Shown here: positions 22,360 to 34,424 of the stretch, piece by piece | Layout: each line of letters starts with the position of its first letter | Numbering within the stretch: position 1 is the first letter of the stretch | Assembly: GCA_029747585.1 (NCBI GenBank) | Contig: JAPEVF010000303.1 | Location: forward strand, 1 to 52,849 | DNA from: Pleurotus djamor | Lineage: Eukaryota > Basidiomycota > Agaricomycetes > Agaricales > Pleurotaceae | DNA: 52,849 nt | Reading direction: 5' to 3' | Translations under genes and position numbers: made by a program | The notes under the pieces: generated by a model | Database searches by the model: none | What the model saw: only the letters and a program-made list of their open reading frames with translations | What the model was told of the DNA's origin: nothing

Positions 22360-22949
22360 ATGTCCCCATCGTCAGAAACGTTGCCCACGTCGCCGACCTC
22401 ACCAGTCGCGCCGTTCCCTCCTCTTCCTCCTCACCACCACCACTCACGCGCACCAGAATTCTACGGATTTGCTGCATGGACAGCGACAACCATCCTCTTC
22501 ATCGTCTACGTCCTCTGGGCTCTCCTTCCTGACGCCTGGATCGTGTCTATGGGCGTTGGCTGGTATCCTAATCGTGAATGGGCCATCCTAATTCCAGCTT
22601 GGTCTATCATAGTGACTCTGTTGACGTATTTCACGTACTTTGCATTGGCATTACGAGCTACGCCTGGGTTTGAGGACATGGCGACGATTACTGGTGAGCT
22701 TGTCGCTGGATGCAACTATGCACAACTAATCCGGAGATACTAGACTCGTTGGCGCACTTTCCCCCAGAATCCACTTCTGAGGCGTTGTCGACGTTGTCAT
22801 CGATGCCAAACGCGTATCGAGAATACGCGCTTTCTGAGGACGGGACGCCCGAGCTCTATGACATCCCGATTGGCCTTGTGAACCGCGTTTTATACTCTAG
22901 GCGACTTCGCGATGGCGTTCCACTCGCAAAGAACGCGACAAGGCCTTAA
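22360..22949 (+). CDS. GPI-GlcNAc transferase subunit P (PIG-P), copy B
   Basis: Second copy of the PIG-P gene, fully open. The ATG at 22360 (MSPSSETLP) is followed by the His-rich lead, two membrane helices around GWYPNREWAILIPAW, and an intron at 22694-22743 (GTGAGC..CTAG) that joins MATIT to DSLAHFPPESTSEAL. The C-terminus is DIPIGLVNRVLYSRRLRDG to TAA at 22947-22949. Differences from copy A in the first exon are few and conservative (for example Ile/Val and Asn/Ser). It acts in the ER membrane with the PIG-A/C/H/Q/Y partners. Since copy A has an unresolved base, this copy gives the cleaner model. Confidence 0.88.
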
Positions 22950-23770
22950 ACTTACATTGCCGGCGTATACTTCTGTCGAGCACGTCGTCGTTGCTTGCTG
23001 CGTTGCCGACAGACTTCCCACATTCACCAGGGCTTAGTAGGATAACCCGTTATTGTGTCGATGACCTCCTGGATCCTGGAGTCTTAGAGCACCAGTGGTT
23101 GACCATAGAGCCCGCTTGCTCACCGCCACGCTCTTCCCGCCGTGGGCATGTCATCACATGATGGAATGCGCTGCAATGTTTGTTTCGTTGATCAACATAA
23201 ACCATCGAGTATTTTCCATTATTTGTGCCCCCCACAATCCATATAAATACACCCCGCCCGTCTTGCCACATTCCCCATCCTCAAGCATCCTCGAACGTCA
23301 AGGTGACGAAGAAGAGTGGTCGCAAGCCGTTCACCACATCTAGAAGACTTCAACTTTTCCGTCCATATCGGTGTCACATCCAGCTCATAGCAACACTCGG
23401 AAAGATCCCGCCCAGTCCAAGTACTTCTGCAAGAGGCGGGCAAAAGCCTGAAGATGGGATCCCACCGTTTTCCGACCGGTCAAGACTGTAGTCGGGGCGA
23501 AACCGGCTTGGGATCCCTGCAGGCTTGCTTCAAGCGCAAGTAGTCGTGTTGTCTATGAGTCGGATGGTACGTCGACTTGTTCGGGATCGTAGTAATGGAT
23601 CGGCGCTGTTGTTCAGCAATATGGTGTGGTGTTGAAGCTGGAGGACGGACCATCGCCCGATTGCAGTTAAGGGGGGGTCTATCAAGAATCCTTCAAGCGG
23701 ATATATCATAGGATCGTATTGCGCGGCAGCAGCAGGGGTCCTCGCGTGCAAAAGAAGGCATGGAGGACCC
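22950..23770. other. unassigned outer part of the right duplication arm
   Basis: Counterpart of 1326-2117. A 74-codon open frame on the minus strand (23751-23530) and a plus-strand frame near 23225-23491 are partly shared with the left arm. Indels and stops differ between the arms, so neither is called. Confidence 0.35.
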
Positions 23771-24039
23771 CACTACCTATATCATTGCGGTTAGTCCTGA
23801 TCTTATCCTTATTCTTTATCAAGCCGGTTCTGACGCTCCATCCTTGGTACCCCTCAATGTAATACGCTAACCTTATAGTAACGGTGGCGGTAAATGTAGA
23901 GCTGTGGCTAGCCTTGGAAGTCCAGGAAGGGTCGCCCTTCTTTCCCCTTCATCTGTCTGCTTCGATCCTCTTTCCCTCTTCGATCAGTGTACTTATCCTT
24001 CGCAACGCGACGTCACTTTTGCCGCCACATCTCGTTCGA

Positions 24040-25590
24040 TATCGAGGACATCGAAGAGTACCGTTCCCTTTCTGGCCCATCGATGCCTCGAAGTAGTTCG
24101 TCTCTTTCGAACACCAGGATGCACGGACGCGTTTCCTCGACCCTACTAATCCTACTCGTGTAGCCCACTCTCCCGGCGAATCTCTAAACAGATACATATA
24201 CAACACCCCTTGTTCATTGTTTTCGGCGTCGGACGACTGTTCCTCACTTACCACCTCCGTGCAGCCCTGCCTTACCGTCTCGGACGTGGCTGTCCACTCA
24301 GCTGCTCCAGCCTAATTGATATGGCACTCGAACCCACTAGTACTAGGCACACCTCACCCGTACATCTTAACGCTCCGATTTCAACCCTTTTTGTCCTCTA
24401 TCGTGCCATGCTTCAATTCAAGTGCTTGCCTGTTGACGTCGTCTCCGACCACTCGCCTGCCAAGTCTCCTCAAAAGCCCCAAGGCGTGCACTCCCTTTAA
24501 ATTCAAAGTCAGGATCGTCGTGTTGAGTGATATTATCATGTCTATGATATATGAACTATGTTGTCTCCTCTGCCTCCGAGACCGAGAGTCCGAATGTTAT
24601 CAGATATCTCAATCCCTAGGCCGAGCATGGCATCGATTACCTCTTCCGCCGAAAGCAAACCGCGACGACGGTACGCCCCGAACGCCAACCAACCCTGGGC
24701 CAATAACCGGTGATGGTGGTTACTTTGTACTTATATCTTACGCCGTTACCTAGGCAGTCAATACACCCACCATGAGATATCCAAGTTTCGACCGAACTGT
24801 TTCGGAGGGTCCCCCATCCAACGTTGAACTTTGAGCCTCAAGGCCTCATACCCGACGAACCCTGCCTCAACTCAACGACAGCGTTACCTTCTCTTCTTAC
24901 ACAGTGATGGAGTGAGCTCGAGACTCATTCGCTCGCCACCCAGCCCTCCACGTCAACGTCCAACTTGAACTAGTAAACCTCTTTCAACATACCTAGAAAG
25001 GCAACAACCGAGAGTCAACATGCGCCGAAGTCCATCAACTGAGAACCTCCACAATCCACCTCGCACTAGTACTCAGATAATCAAAAGCCCAGATTCAAAA
25101 GCCCGTCGTCGTTCTGATATTCCAGCCCAACCTCCTGATTGTACGTCACGCAAAATGATGCAAGTCAATATTTCAATAGCGCTAACTACTTAGATTCTCA
25201 GAAAAAAAAGATGGAAGGTGTGAATTGTGAAGATGGGAAGATGGGAGAGACAGCGAAGGAACTACCAAGGAACGAACAGTGTTCTAAGTCATGTTTACAC
25301 GACACCTCAGGTGCTGACATAGTTCACCGCCCTGATCGTCCTTTCCCCTCCCTCGAGTCCCTTCTTCCTTGTTCAGATCCAGGAAATCAATGTTCGTCGA
25401 ACCGCCTTCAAGACGTTGACATACCTTCGACCGTAAATCGCTTCCGAGACTGATACGCACCGCTCCGTAGCCGGTGCTCAAGCACCTGCATCAACATTCA
25501 GCATTCTATCCCCCATTCAAAGACAAAACTCGGGCAGGAGGATACGCAATCCAAAAAGGTTTATCATTCTATGGCAAGGTATAAGATCCC
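24040..25590 (+). pseudogene. degenerate Ser/Pro-rich coding remnant
   Basis: Several separate plus-strand stretches look coding but lie in different frames without convincing splice sites between all of them. They are IEDIEEYRSLSGPSMPRS (about 24040-24095), RFLDPTNPTRVAHSPGES (about 24130-24190), VVSSASETESPNVIRYLN (about 24560-24615), then one base out of frame PRPSMASITSSAESKPRRR (24618 on), AVNTPTMRYPSFDRTVSEG (about 24760), MRRSPSTENLHNPPRTST (25020) and a last part after an intron ending TTAG at 25195. The composition suggests a low-complexity, Ser/Pro/Arg-rich fungal protein, now frameshifted or poorly resolved. I do not recognise a family. Confidence 0.3.
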
Positions 25591-26195
25591 GCCACCCCAA
25601 CNAAAAAAACCTACGGGGCGAGTGGAAAGTGATGAACAAAAATACGGGGAAGTGCTACTATACAAACTGTTGAATCCTTTTTCTGTTAATGTTGTTTTCT
25701 CGTATATCCGCCTAAAGTATACGACCGCCTACAAAAAAAACCTCTCCTTCTCTCTCACACCGCCCCACAAGACATAGACGCGTCCAAAAGAGGTACATCA
25801 AGCCCGAGTAAAGGGGAGGTAACGAAAGAAGAGAGCGCGGGAGGAAGACACTTCGGAAATATACCCGCCGTATCAAAAAATAAACCCCATAATTCCACAC
25901 CAAAACACGCACCGCGCCGGATGCACGAAACCAGAATATTCCATGATGAACACAAATACACAGAGAAGCAGTGCGACAGTGCAGCAGCCGAACGAATGGG
26001 TGGGTGGCGAAAGAATGTAGGGTGAGTGAGAGGGAGAGAGCAAAAAAGCGACAGCAATGATGACGATCAATGAGGTGGTGGTGACTCTAATGTGGTGGGG
26101 GGATGGGGATTGATGGGAATGTGGAATGTGTGATGCAATGCTCGGATAGCGAATAATGACATGCAGGTTACTTTTTTTGTTCGATGAAGGATCCC
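25591..26195. other. spacer, A-rich on the plus strand
   Basis: This is the downstream region of the membrane protein gene on the minus strand. There is an N at 25602 in a CCAACNAAAAAA run. A/G-rich, low-complexity sequence lies between 25780 and 26100. No gene is seen. Confidence 0.4.
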
Positions 26196-27761
26196 TTAGT
26201 AGGGAGGACGCTTGAATTCGTCGCTGATGATTTGCGCTTCGGGGTCATACACGTCGCCCTTGACAAGCTTGCCCGAGGCGTCGTACTCGGCGTACGACGA
26301 GGGGCTTTCGAATGTCTCCATTTGGACGTGGACACCCTCCGAGTTAGACTTGGTGTCAACCTTAGGGCGGTTCGCTGTCTGTGCGCCGCTTCGGAAGGCA
26401 AGTGTCGTTCCGTTGTTCGTCGATCTAAGCGTATAACGGTCAGCTATGAAGCGCTGGGAAAGAGTAAAGCAGCGCACTGGAAGACCTCAGGACCCTTATT
26501 CGTGTAGTTGTTGAGTCGACGCACAGCACGACATGCGACAATCTAAGGTAATTTAGCGTTGGAGGATGTACCCTTATGAAGCTGATGGACAATCTTACCG
26601 TGGAAACGATCGCGGCAGGAACGTTGGCGATGATGGACATGACGGGGTTCAAGTTAAGCTTCATGAAGATCTGTGCGCGAAAGTGAGCTAGTTCCGTCGT
26701 GACGCTGAATTGGGGAACCTGCGTACGACAGCGATCAAATTGGCCAAGAAACTGGGGAATCAAGTCAGCACGACGACGAACAAATGAGTTGGGGAAAAGA
26801 CATACGCGACAACGAAGTAGATAAGACCGTCGTGGAAGATAAGGTTGACAAGACGCGATCGCGGTGCGATATTTCCTGGGAACGCGAGTTTCCAGGCAGC
26901 CAGGCAAAGGACCAAAAAGTCGAAAGACATGGAGTATATCCATGTAATAGCGAGAATGTTGTTGTCGGTTTCGGTAATCACGCAGCCTGCTTCAGGGACC
27001 CAAACGGCCTTGAGCAAGACACCTGGGGCAAGAATAACAAGTTAGCACAATGCACCTNTTGCATTTGCCTAAAGCACGGACCATGAAGAAGTAACGACCA
27101 GTGTCCGAGGATGATAGCGACCAGTGGGATGACAATGAACTTGTTTTGCGACCACACTGCCATACTAGAAGCTGCTCAGNGTGTGCTCAACTCCAACGGT
27201 AACTGAAACTCACGTTCGAAGAGACAAATTGATACTGGCCAGNCCACTCGACGCGTTACCGACGAGTGAGTTGAATGTGTATAGACTCTGGCAGTCAATT
27301 TCCCTGCGNTTATGTGATTAGATATGATTCCGTCGCGCCGCAAGGCCCTGACACGTACTCTGTGACGTTCAGAGCAATTGCACTATGAGNAACGGNTTCA
27401 GNGAGCNNCGAATTNAAGNCGAAAACGGTNGATATATGCGNACATTCCTATCAACGCCAGCAGCAAGCAGTATCGATTGGCAAAGTAGAAGCCCTACGCC
27501 GACGTCAGATCCCNTATTTCGTGGAACAAATTGAAGCCCTTACCATCGGCCATCTGAACTTGCGCTTGCGCGAGATGTACTGCCAGTCAAAGTCGAGCGA
27601 TGTGAACCACTCCCATCTGCAAAAACCGAAGAAATTAGGCGCATATAGACGCGGCCGACGACGAGCAGAACTGACATGTAGAGGCCCAGCAAGCAATGCA
27701 TGAATCTGCTGAAGGAGACCGCATTCTGGGCGATCACCGTCGGGGACATCCAGTCGACCAT
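26196..27761 (-). CDS. Agaricomycete multi-pass membrane protein A
   Basis: Putative integral membrane protein of a lineage-expanded family, function unknown. It starts with MVDWMSPTVIAQNAVSF at 27761. Successive exons carry hydrophobic helices: FMHCLLGLY, a conserved WEWFTSLDFDWQYIS loop followed by RKRKFRWPM, IYSMSFDFLVLCLAAWKLAF and LIYFVVAYVF. The cytosolic C-terminus contains VHVQMETFESPSSYAEY and ends KRPPY, TAA at 26198-26196. Roughly nine introns are visible. At least ten Ns between 27057 and 27513 blur the middle helices, so the exact model there is unreliable. The gene at 34425-36027 is a paralogue with the same order of exons and the same VHVQMETF motif. Confidence 0.65.
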
Positions 27762-30450
27762 TTTTGCGGATTTGTGACGGGGACAACGAGGGGAGGGGGA
27801 TGGAANGAACGGTGGGCACGACCGGGGAGGGGAAGGGCGTGATGATGAGGGGAAGAAGGAAGGAGGTTATANAGAGTAGAAGGCTGGGCCAAAACCGGTC
27901 ATGACCCAAACGAGAGAAGAAGTTTCTTCCCAAGAATTCTTGTTCCCCTTGAGGTATCCATTCTCAGTCGACCCTTCACTTTTTTCATCTCTCCAGCCCT
28001 GTTTTCGAGAATCGAAGCTTGACATCGCTCGGTGAACCCTCCAACAAAATTATTACCATCATTTTTTCACTTCGTCCCCCTGTTTAGTATAATTTAATTG
28101 CGATAGTGAAACTGGGGACTTTGTCGACAAAGATATACTTTGATGAATGGAAGCTCATGTTCTGCGAGCCACAAAGGCACTAGCGCTTTTTCCAAGTCCA
28201 TTTCCATCATATCATGGAATTCGGAGGCTGGTGGATGTCGGATGCGGAGGGGGAACAGTTGCGGGCGTCAAGGTCAACGTCTGAAAGGCAGCATCTTCTC
28301 CGAACAACCGGGGAAACACACGAACACGACCACAAGGTGCCGTCTCCAACCGCTGTGAATCCTTGCCAGCTATGTCTTTTCTTCCTTGGTGCCGATTCTC
28401 AGGTGGGATTACGACACTCACATCATATTGGGGTCAATCAGAAATCTGCAGCAAAAATATTCCCGGCCTAGCGAAATCCAGGAATGTCCTTTTGGAGGAG
28501 CTTGTCGAAAGGCGAGGCAGTTCAAGTCAGGGTTCCTGTTCAGCCTCGATTCAGAGGCCGAACCTGTGGCCACAGGCAGTGGTACCTGGACCTATGCGTG
28601 CTCGCGTACCACGACGACCTGGTGCATCAGAAAGTGCATCACCAGTAGCCCACGAAATCAACAAGAAGTTTTTTTTCGCGCCCACCGCAGCGCCAACGTA
28701 ACGGTCTTCAGCGACAAAGTTCTGCCAGAAAGGAGTCCGTCTTAGCCTAAGACGCGGCGAACTTGTCCCAAAACCTTTCCATTCTAGCTCCAAGCTCCAA
28801 TCGAAGTGTCTCACGCGGAATTCGCCCACAAACATACTCTAGATAGAGTATGCATGTGCCCAGCTCCCCCTAGAACCATGATTCCAAGCTCGCGAATCTC
28901 TCTGTCGTTACGATGCCTTGCGTAGCTTCAATCAGCACCAGGGGGCTTAATGCGAACCACCGCAATTATCAAGATACCTGTCTCTTACGGCTACCCTTCC
29001 ACCTGCACCAGAATTTATCTGCGGTTATCCATTCTCAAATATATTTTGCCGTACAGCGATTTTGATGGATGCCAAGATACGGCGAGCTCAAGCTCGAAGC
29101 TCACCAGTAAGCGACGTCAACGTTTCAACGTTCAGGCAGACTTCTTCACACACCGATGGCGCCATGGTTTTTCTCAAGGATATTTACTCAACCTCCAGGG
29201 TTCTACTCCTCCACCACGCTGGAACGCTCTTCAACCTTCAAGTTGGCTCTTTGCAAATTGAGTCAACCTTGTGCTACGTCGGCCGCCCCAATAGGTTAGG
29301 CCCCGTCCACATGCACGATCCCATAATATCACGCAAAACTGAGGACTTCCCCTTCCCAACGACCACTACCACCTTACCACCTATGTACCCACACCAATCA
29401 AGGAATCAAGGGAGCGAATGCGTGGATTGACGCAAGAAATTCTCTCACTTCTTCTCACTTCTTCCGTTGGATTGCAAATTGCAACGCAGGCCTCGCAGTT
29501 CTGTATCCACCGGATGTGGGATGTCTTTCGAAGAACCTCCAACGGTCTGATTTGGATGATGTGCACCCACGATCTGAGTCTCTGATTTATGGTTATCCCC
29601 GTCATGGAATGGAGAATGCCCAGTCCCTCGGCGTTTCTCTGTCTCTTCGGCATCCCAATCAAGCCCTCCGTGCCCTCTGTCTGTCCCTCTGTCTACCTAC
29701 CCCTCTTCGTCCCTCTCTGCCGTTTATACACCGTCGACCTTCTCATCCGTCTGCCCCTCTCGGGATCTTGTTCGTCTTCTTCTCTCGGCGAGTACGACCC
29801 GCTTCCCTTCATCCCCTCCACGCCGAACGTTTCTCGGCTCCCCCGTGTTCCATACTCACCAGGTCGAGGGGGAGCGAAAGACGCCCGAGCTATCTATCAT
29901 TTCATATCACCACCTATGTATATCGTTATCAAGGCATTCGAACATCTGTCGACTTGTGATGGCAATCTATATACAGGATGCTCTGCATTTGCTGTTATCT
30001 ATAACCACTCTGAGCGTTCTTCCCTTATCTGGTTTCCCAAAATCCTAACCACTCGTCAACATTGATGAAGCAGAACAAAGAGTTCTCGGACTCGGAACAG
30101 ACATCCTGCTTGATCACTGGTATGCTATATTTTAGAGTATGCCGGCCGCCTGCCTCGATATCGTTTGCTATTCGATTCGCAGCCTCTCTCATTCCTCCAC
30201 ATGTTTCCTACCTATCTTCTTTTGCGGCGCTCGATGGCCTCGTTCATCGGAGGTAGATACAAGGCATCTCCCGGCGACTTGTCAATGTCATCTTTGATTC
30301 CTTCCTCCCAACAATCTCCTTAGCTAACGACAACGACATTGCTTTTCCAACACTCCACAATCCAATCCCCATCTTTCTTGCTATATCCTGCTATATCCCC
30401 AATGATTTTCCCCACACCTACGCCACGGGCCCGTATATCCATATCTATAT
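27762..30450. other. long spacer without a supported gene
   Basis: About 2.7 kb. Open frames occur on both strands (for example minus 28835-28551, which contains FWQNFVAEDRYVGAAVG, and plus 29589-30065), but none shows a known domain, and no consistent exon chain could be built. CT-rich simple sequence with repeated CCCTCTGTCT-like units lies near 29640-29720. The first 300 bases are the promoter of membrane protein A. Confidence 0.35.
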
Positions 30451-31090
30451 GGTGAGGGGCAAATCCACCAAAGGAAATGGCGGCTGACAAAGCCCTTAGC
30501 GCCCAGATTCGTGTCCTCGGCAAATATTTCGTGGTCTAGCGTTCTCTCTGCTTGCTTCCCCCTCATATAGCAGAGGAATGTATTCATAGCACTATTCATT
30601 GGGGCTAGTGATGTTTGGAGTGTTAAATCTTGGATGGATACTGAATAGGCGTCGAAAAACGGGTTTAACAGGGGTTTCAGGAGCTTCGTCACGACCCGTC
30701 ACAAAGCATTCTTCACCCACTGAACGTCACAAACCGTCACATTTCCGGAAAACCAATTCAAGTTTTTAGCCTTCCACACTCGTATTTAGGTCTTATGTTA
30801 TAGAGAAGAAATACTCATAGCAGGTTTATCTAGGGAATGTACGATTGAAAGCGTCTGGGAAAAATTCAGGCATTGAGAAACGGTGAGTATCTCCGAACTA
30901 CGCATTCTTGTAAAACTTCTACACCGAACAATCCATGGATATTGTGATTTCAAGCATTTTCTCCCTATGTAGTGAGACCTATATATGAGTGTGGAAAGCT
31001 AGAAACTTGAAGCCGCGGCGAAGAGGACATTTGGCGGGGCGCCACAACAAGGACAAACGGACAAGTTTCGCAGTGGATTTGCCCCTCACC
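30451..31090. repeat. 18-base perfect inverted repeat pair flanking a foldback element
   Basis: GGTGAGGGGCAAATCCAC at 30451-30468 recurs as its exact reverse complement at 31073-31090. Between them lies a second, imperfect inverted repeat pair (30757-30793 with 30975-31011). The pairs are nested around the same centre region. No open frame of transposase type lies between them. Confidence 0.55.
30757..31011. mobile_element. putative MITE / foldback element, 255 bp
   Basis: The ends are inverted repeats of 37 bases with four mismatches: TTCAAGTTTTTAGCCTTCCA onward at 30757, and TTCAAGTTTCTAGCTTTCCA onward read from 31011 on the opposite strand. Weaker similarity continues inward for about 30 more bases. 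It contains no coding sequence. No clear target duplication is visible at the ends. A long hairpin of this kind fits a non-autonomous DNA transposon, but with one copy in view the call stays tentative. Confidence 0.45.
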
Positions 31091-31486
31091 AATCTATATC
31101 ATCATTTCGTCCTCTGAAAATTGAAAACGCTCTCTCTATTTCCGGCACGTGAAAATCCGATCTCCTCTGGGGCTATCAATAGTATCAAAAAGTTGAGTAT
31201 GGCGAGTAAATCCATGGCGAAGAGGAAAGTGCTTTTGATATCTCCGTCGCACGTCCCTACCTAAGGCCTAACACCCCACCAACACCACCGACGGACTGTT
31301 GAGTATAGCACGTACCCACGGCGCCCAAGAAGAAGCGTAATGTAAGATATTATCGTAAAAATTTAAATTTCAATACGCCGGCCGTTTGTTTGACTTCGCA
31401 AGGCTCCTCAGATGACCATGAAGGTCCCCAGTTTTCTAGTGGTCGTTTCAGAATTTCCTCAGCGCTCACGGAGAGCAGGCTCGACG

Positions 31487-32316
31487 CTATTTACTGAATG
31501 GCTTACCCATCCAGCTGTGCTCTTGGGAACGTGTACGTACAGCCGTACTCTGTATTGTACGGGGGTTAAAAGTCAGTGCCACCACTTTCGGCATTGTCAC
31601 GGTCAGACGCAGGGTTGGCGGAATGTTCAGCAATGAATCGAAGAGTTCGTAGACCAAGTGGCCACGGATGCCGTAGACCCCTTCTGGAGCACATTGAAGC
31701 AAGGGCTGGGTGCGAATGGTATTTGTAGAGATGGGCTCGAACATATGGATTTTCGAGTATCTACGAAGAACTGGAACACATTCGTGATTCGTGATAGACG
31801 GACCACCCGAAATCTTCACTAAACGCTAATTTAGCATCTTTCGGCTGTCTAATGTCAGCGTCGCGCACATGGACATCGATGTTCTGAGTTCTCTGCATAT
31901 GAGGGTGTTCATAGTTATTCCAGCCGCCATAGGCTAGTACCAATTGGTTTGGCATGGCGGTGGTGACGGAATAGGATGTGATGAGGGAAGCGAAGTAGAC
32001 AGCGAGAGAGCGGGAACTTTGCACTACGACAAAGTGCATATCAGCGATTGAACGGACAGACGGAAGCAATCTGCCTCCTCCGTTGATATCCCTAATAACA
32101 ATCCGCCCACAAACTGTCACCTCGGGAGGTAAGCCTGGGAAGGCGACTGTCAAGAAAGACCACACAAAAACATAGCTTGTTCCCACCGACGCCCTTAGGT
32201 AGCCGGATCAGTGACGGAGGACGGAAGATGATTTCATGTGAACCATTAAGCGATACCATACTTGTGGAGATGAAAAAATTGATGTCTGGATGAAGTAGTG
32301 ATTGTCTGTCTTTCAT
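31487..32316 (-). CDS. uncertain gene or gene remnant, function unknown
   Basis: On the minus strand an ATG at 32316 (MKDRQSLLHPDINFFIS) is followed by open stretches in three frames: LNGSHEIIFRPPSLIRLP, then FASLITSYSVTTAMPNQ with LAYGGWNNYEHPH, and then LLQCAPEGVYGIRGHLVYE with TLRLTVTMPKVVALTF. These look more like protein than random sequence, but I could not find splice sites joining them cleanly and recognise no domain. It could be a small multi-exon gene or a decayed copy. Confidence 0.25.
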
Positions 32317-32568
32317 ATTCCCAAGAGCTGCGCCTAGTCCTCACACGCTCGAATGAAAGATGAAGTGAATGAAGGGGAGATGAACTTCGGAGAATAGAGT
32401 GATATTGGCGGCGCAGAAAGTTGCACAGGGCGAACGAGGAGATAGAATACAGCGGTATAACGCCACCAGAGCTCGCAGAGAGAATATTTGCACACGAGTG
32501 ATAGCGCTAGAAGTCTGAGAAGTAAGAAATTACAGAGATCAATGCGTACAATACATACACGGAGGCAG

Positions 32569-33848
32569 TTAACTCTCGTTCTTCTCCACGTACTTCCTGT
32601 ACCTTCCTTCCCAATCGTCCGGGCTGCTGGACACTGCATTTTGTAGCCATCGCATTCGCCGAATAAACTTCTCCAGATCACGTCCACTGTAGTAATTGTG
32701 ACCACCGCGGGGATGCTCTGGAGAGCGTACGTTATCGGGGTCGTCTTCCTTGAGGTAAAATAACGCGTGTTCGGACTCCGAAGGGGGGNATGTGGTACAG
32801 ATGACCCCATAGGAAGTACAGAGGCGTTCGTGCAAAGTGCCGATACCCAAGGTTATAGGGTGGGAGAGACGGTACGCCTAATAGCACGATATCCGTAAAC
32901 AAGTCGCCAACTTCGCAAGGGGATTGAAATTATGGAAACTAGAGTATTCACCATCGTTGTACGCCTTGATAGCGTACTCCTTGAACGAGTTGTCGCCGTA
33001 CTTTGTCCGACGTGCGGCTACCAGTTCGTTCCAGTAGTCAGCCATTCCAGCGTCGCCACAGCGCGGAGCACCATACACAACCAATTTCAGAGGAAGAGAA
33101 GGCTTGTCCAAAATGGCATTGTCCGTCAAAATCGTGAGCATGAGCAACGAAGACACTGCTCCACCCATACTATGGCCGGTTATTACGAGTTCATCGACCT
33201 CTTCTGTGTCTAGTCCTTGGCGAAGAGCTTTAATAGCGGCGTCTCTGATACCCTTGTACAGGCTCCAGAAGCCGCTGTGAACGGCGCCCCGACCGCTGCG
33301 ATGTCGGTGGGTCAATGCTCGTAGGTCATGCCAGGCATGTAGAAGCGTCGAAGTCCCGGAGAAAGCGAGGACCAGCTGTTTGGTGTTGGGTCGATAGGCG
33401 ACGTAGCCAGGAAGATCGGCCAAATGCCCCTTGAAAGACGTGATCAATCTAGAGGACGCGACGACGGCGTAATCCTCCAGGGGGAATCCAGGCTGAACCA
33501 GCTTGTCCATCATATTGAATATGACTTCAACAGGAATGGCACTGTACACGATCTCTGAGAACTGACCTGCGGAGGCGCCACTGTGAGCGAGCAATTCTTC
33601 AGAGATACTAAAGATTACCAACCCAATCCAGAGAGTTCGGCGTGGAGGTCTGGCGAAGCCAAGTCGTCTTCCGATAAGATGTACGAAGAGTGCGTAGCCA
33701 GGATCTTCGAAATATGACGGAAGTTCATCATCTTCTCGGCTGAATACATTTGACGTTGCGTCGGCGTGAGTGTGTCATCCGAGTCGGAGACCTTTACCAC
33801 TGCAGAGGTGGGTTTCACTTTCACTGATTTCCGTTTTTGTAAGAACAT
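32569..33848 (-). CDS. class 3 lipase (alpha/beta hydrolase)
   Basis: Predicted triacylglycerol or phospholipid esterase. Exon 1 starts MFLQKRKSVKVKP at 33848 with no signal peptide, suggesting an intracellular enzyme. An intron with donor GTTGGT and acceptor CGCAG joins ELSGL to GQFSEIVYSAI. The lipase-3 fold shows GYVAYRPNTKQLVLAFSGT (oxyanion region), a HSGF block and the nucleophile elbow ITGHSMGGA. VYGAPRCGD follows in the next strand. A second intron (GTGAATAC..TATTAG) leads to the last exon, with HLYH-PPSESE and RGGHNYYSGRD, whose His probably completes the Ser-Asp-His triad. An N at 32790 adds one base beside a C run and would shift the frame. The stop is TAA at 32571-32569. Confidence 0.85.
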
Positions 33849-34424
33849 GTTCTAAGGAGGTTTTGCTACGTTATACTGCGAGGATCGATTATGATGGATT
33901 TAGGGTGTGTCATGTCAGCTGCGGTGATGCAGGACGGAACGGATATCAGTGCTCAACAGCATCTTTCCAGCGCTTGAGAAGACTTGATTGGCGCCTTGAG
34001 CGGAAGCAAAACGAAACGACGACGAATTCACCCAAGTTCACGAATCCACGAAGGAGCATACTGAAATTGAATCTGAGTAGGTGTATGGTACAACTAAAGT
34101 ACGCCCAGGGAGTAAGTATGGTGTCAATGATAAAGCACATTCCATGAATTCCGGGGGTATAAAGAATTTGTGTTACTTGTGTTGAAAGCTATGCAAAACG
34201 AATGAGTATTTTAACGATACGTCTACTGCCCTCCCCCTTGGTCTGCGGGGAGAGAAATTTTGTCTCTAATGTTGATGAGCTTGCTTATCGGTTGGTGCAG
34301 AGATCCTGAAGAATGTCGGTATGGTGGCAAAGGGTCGTACGAGGGATAGATAATGTCGTAAAGGGTTTGGGATCCAAGAAAACAAGGTGCGTTGCCAGCT
34401 GATTCCGGGCTCCGAATAACCTCC
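33849..34424. other. intergenic spacer
   Basis: This is the upstream region of the lipase gene and the 3' flank of membrane protein B. No gene or repeat is recognised. Confidence 0.45.

Larger units (their letters stand above)
21162..23770. repeat. right arm of the large inverted duplication
   Basis: Reverse-complement counterpart of 1326-3909, with the same two genes in mirrored order and the same ends. Coding parts are more alike than spacers: PIG-P differs by five residues in about 112 of its first exon. The arms are separated by about 17.25 kb of single-copy sequence that includes MSH6 and the terpene cyclases. Confidence 0.85.

Noticed and set aside
29640..29760. CT-rich repeat tract as a minisatellite
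   Set aside because: The units are irregular and short; it looks like ordinary pyrimidine-rich spacer.
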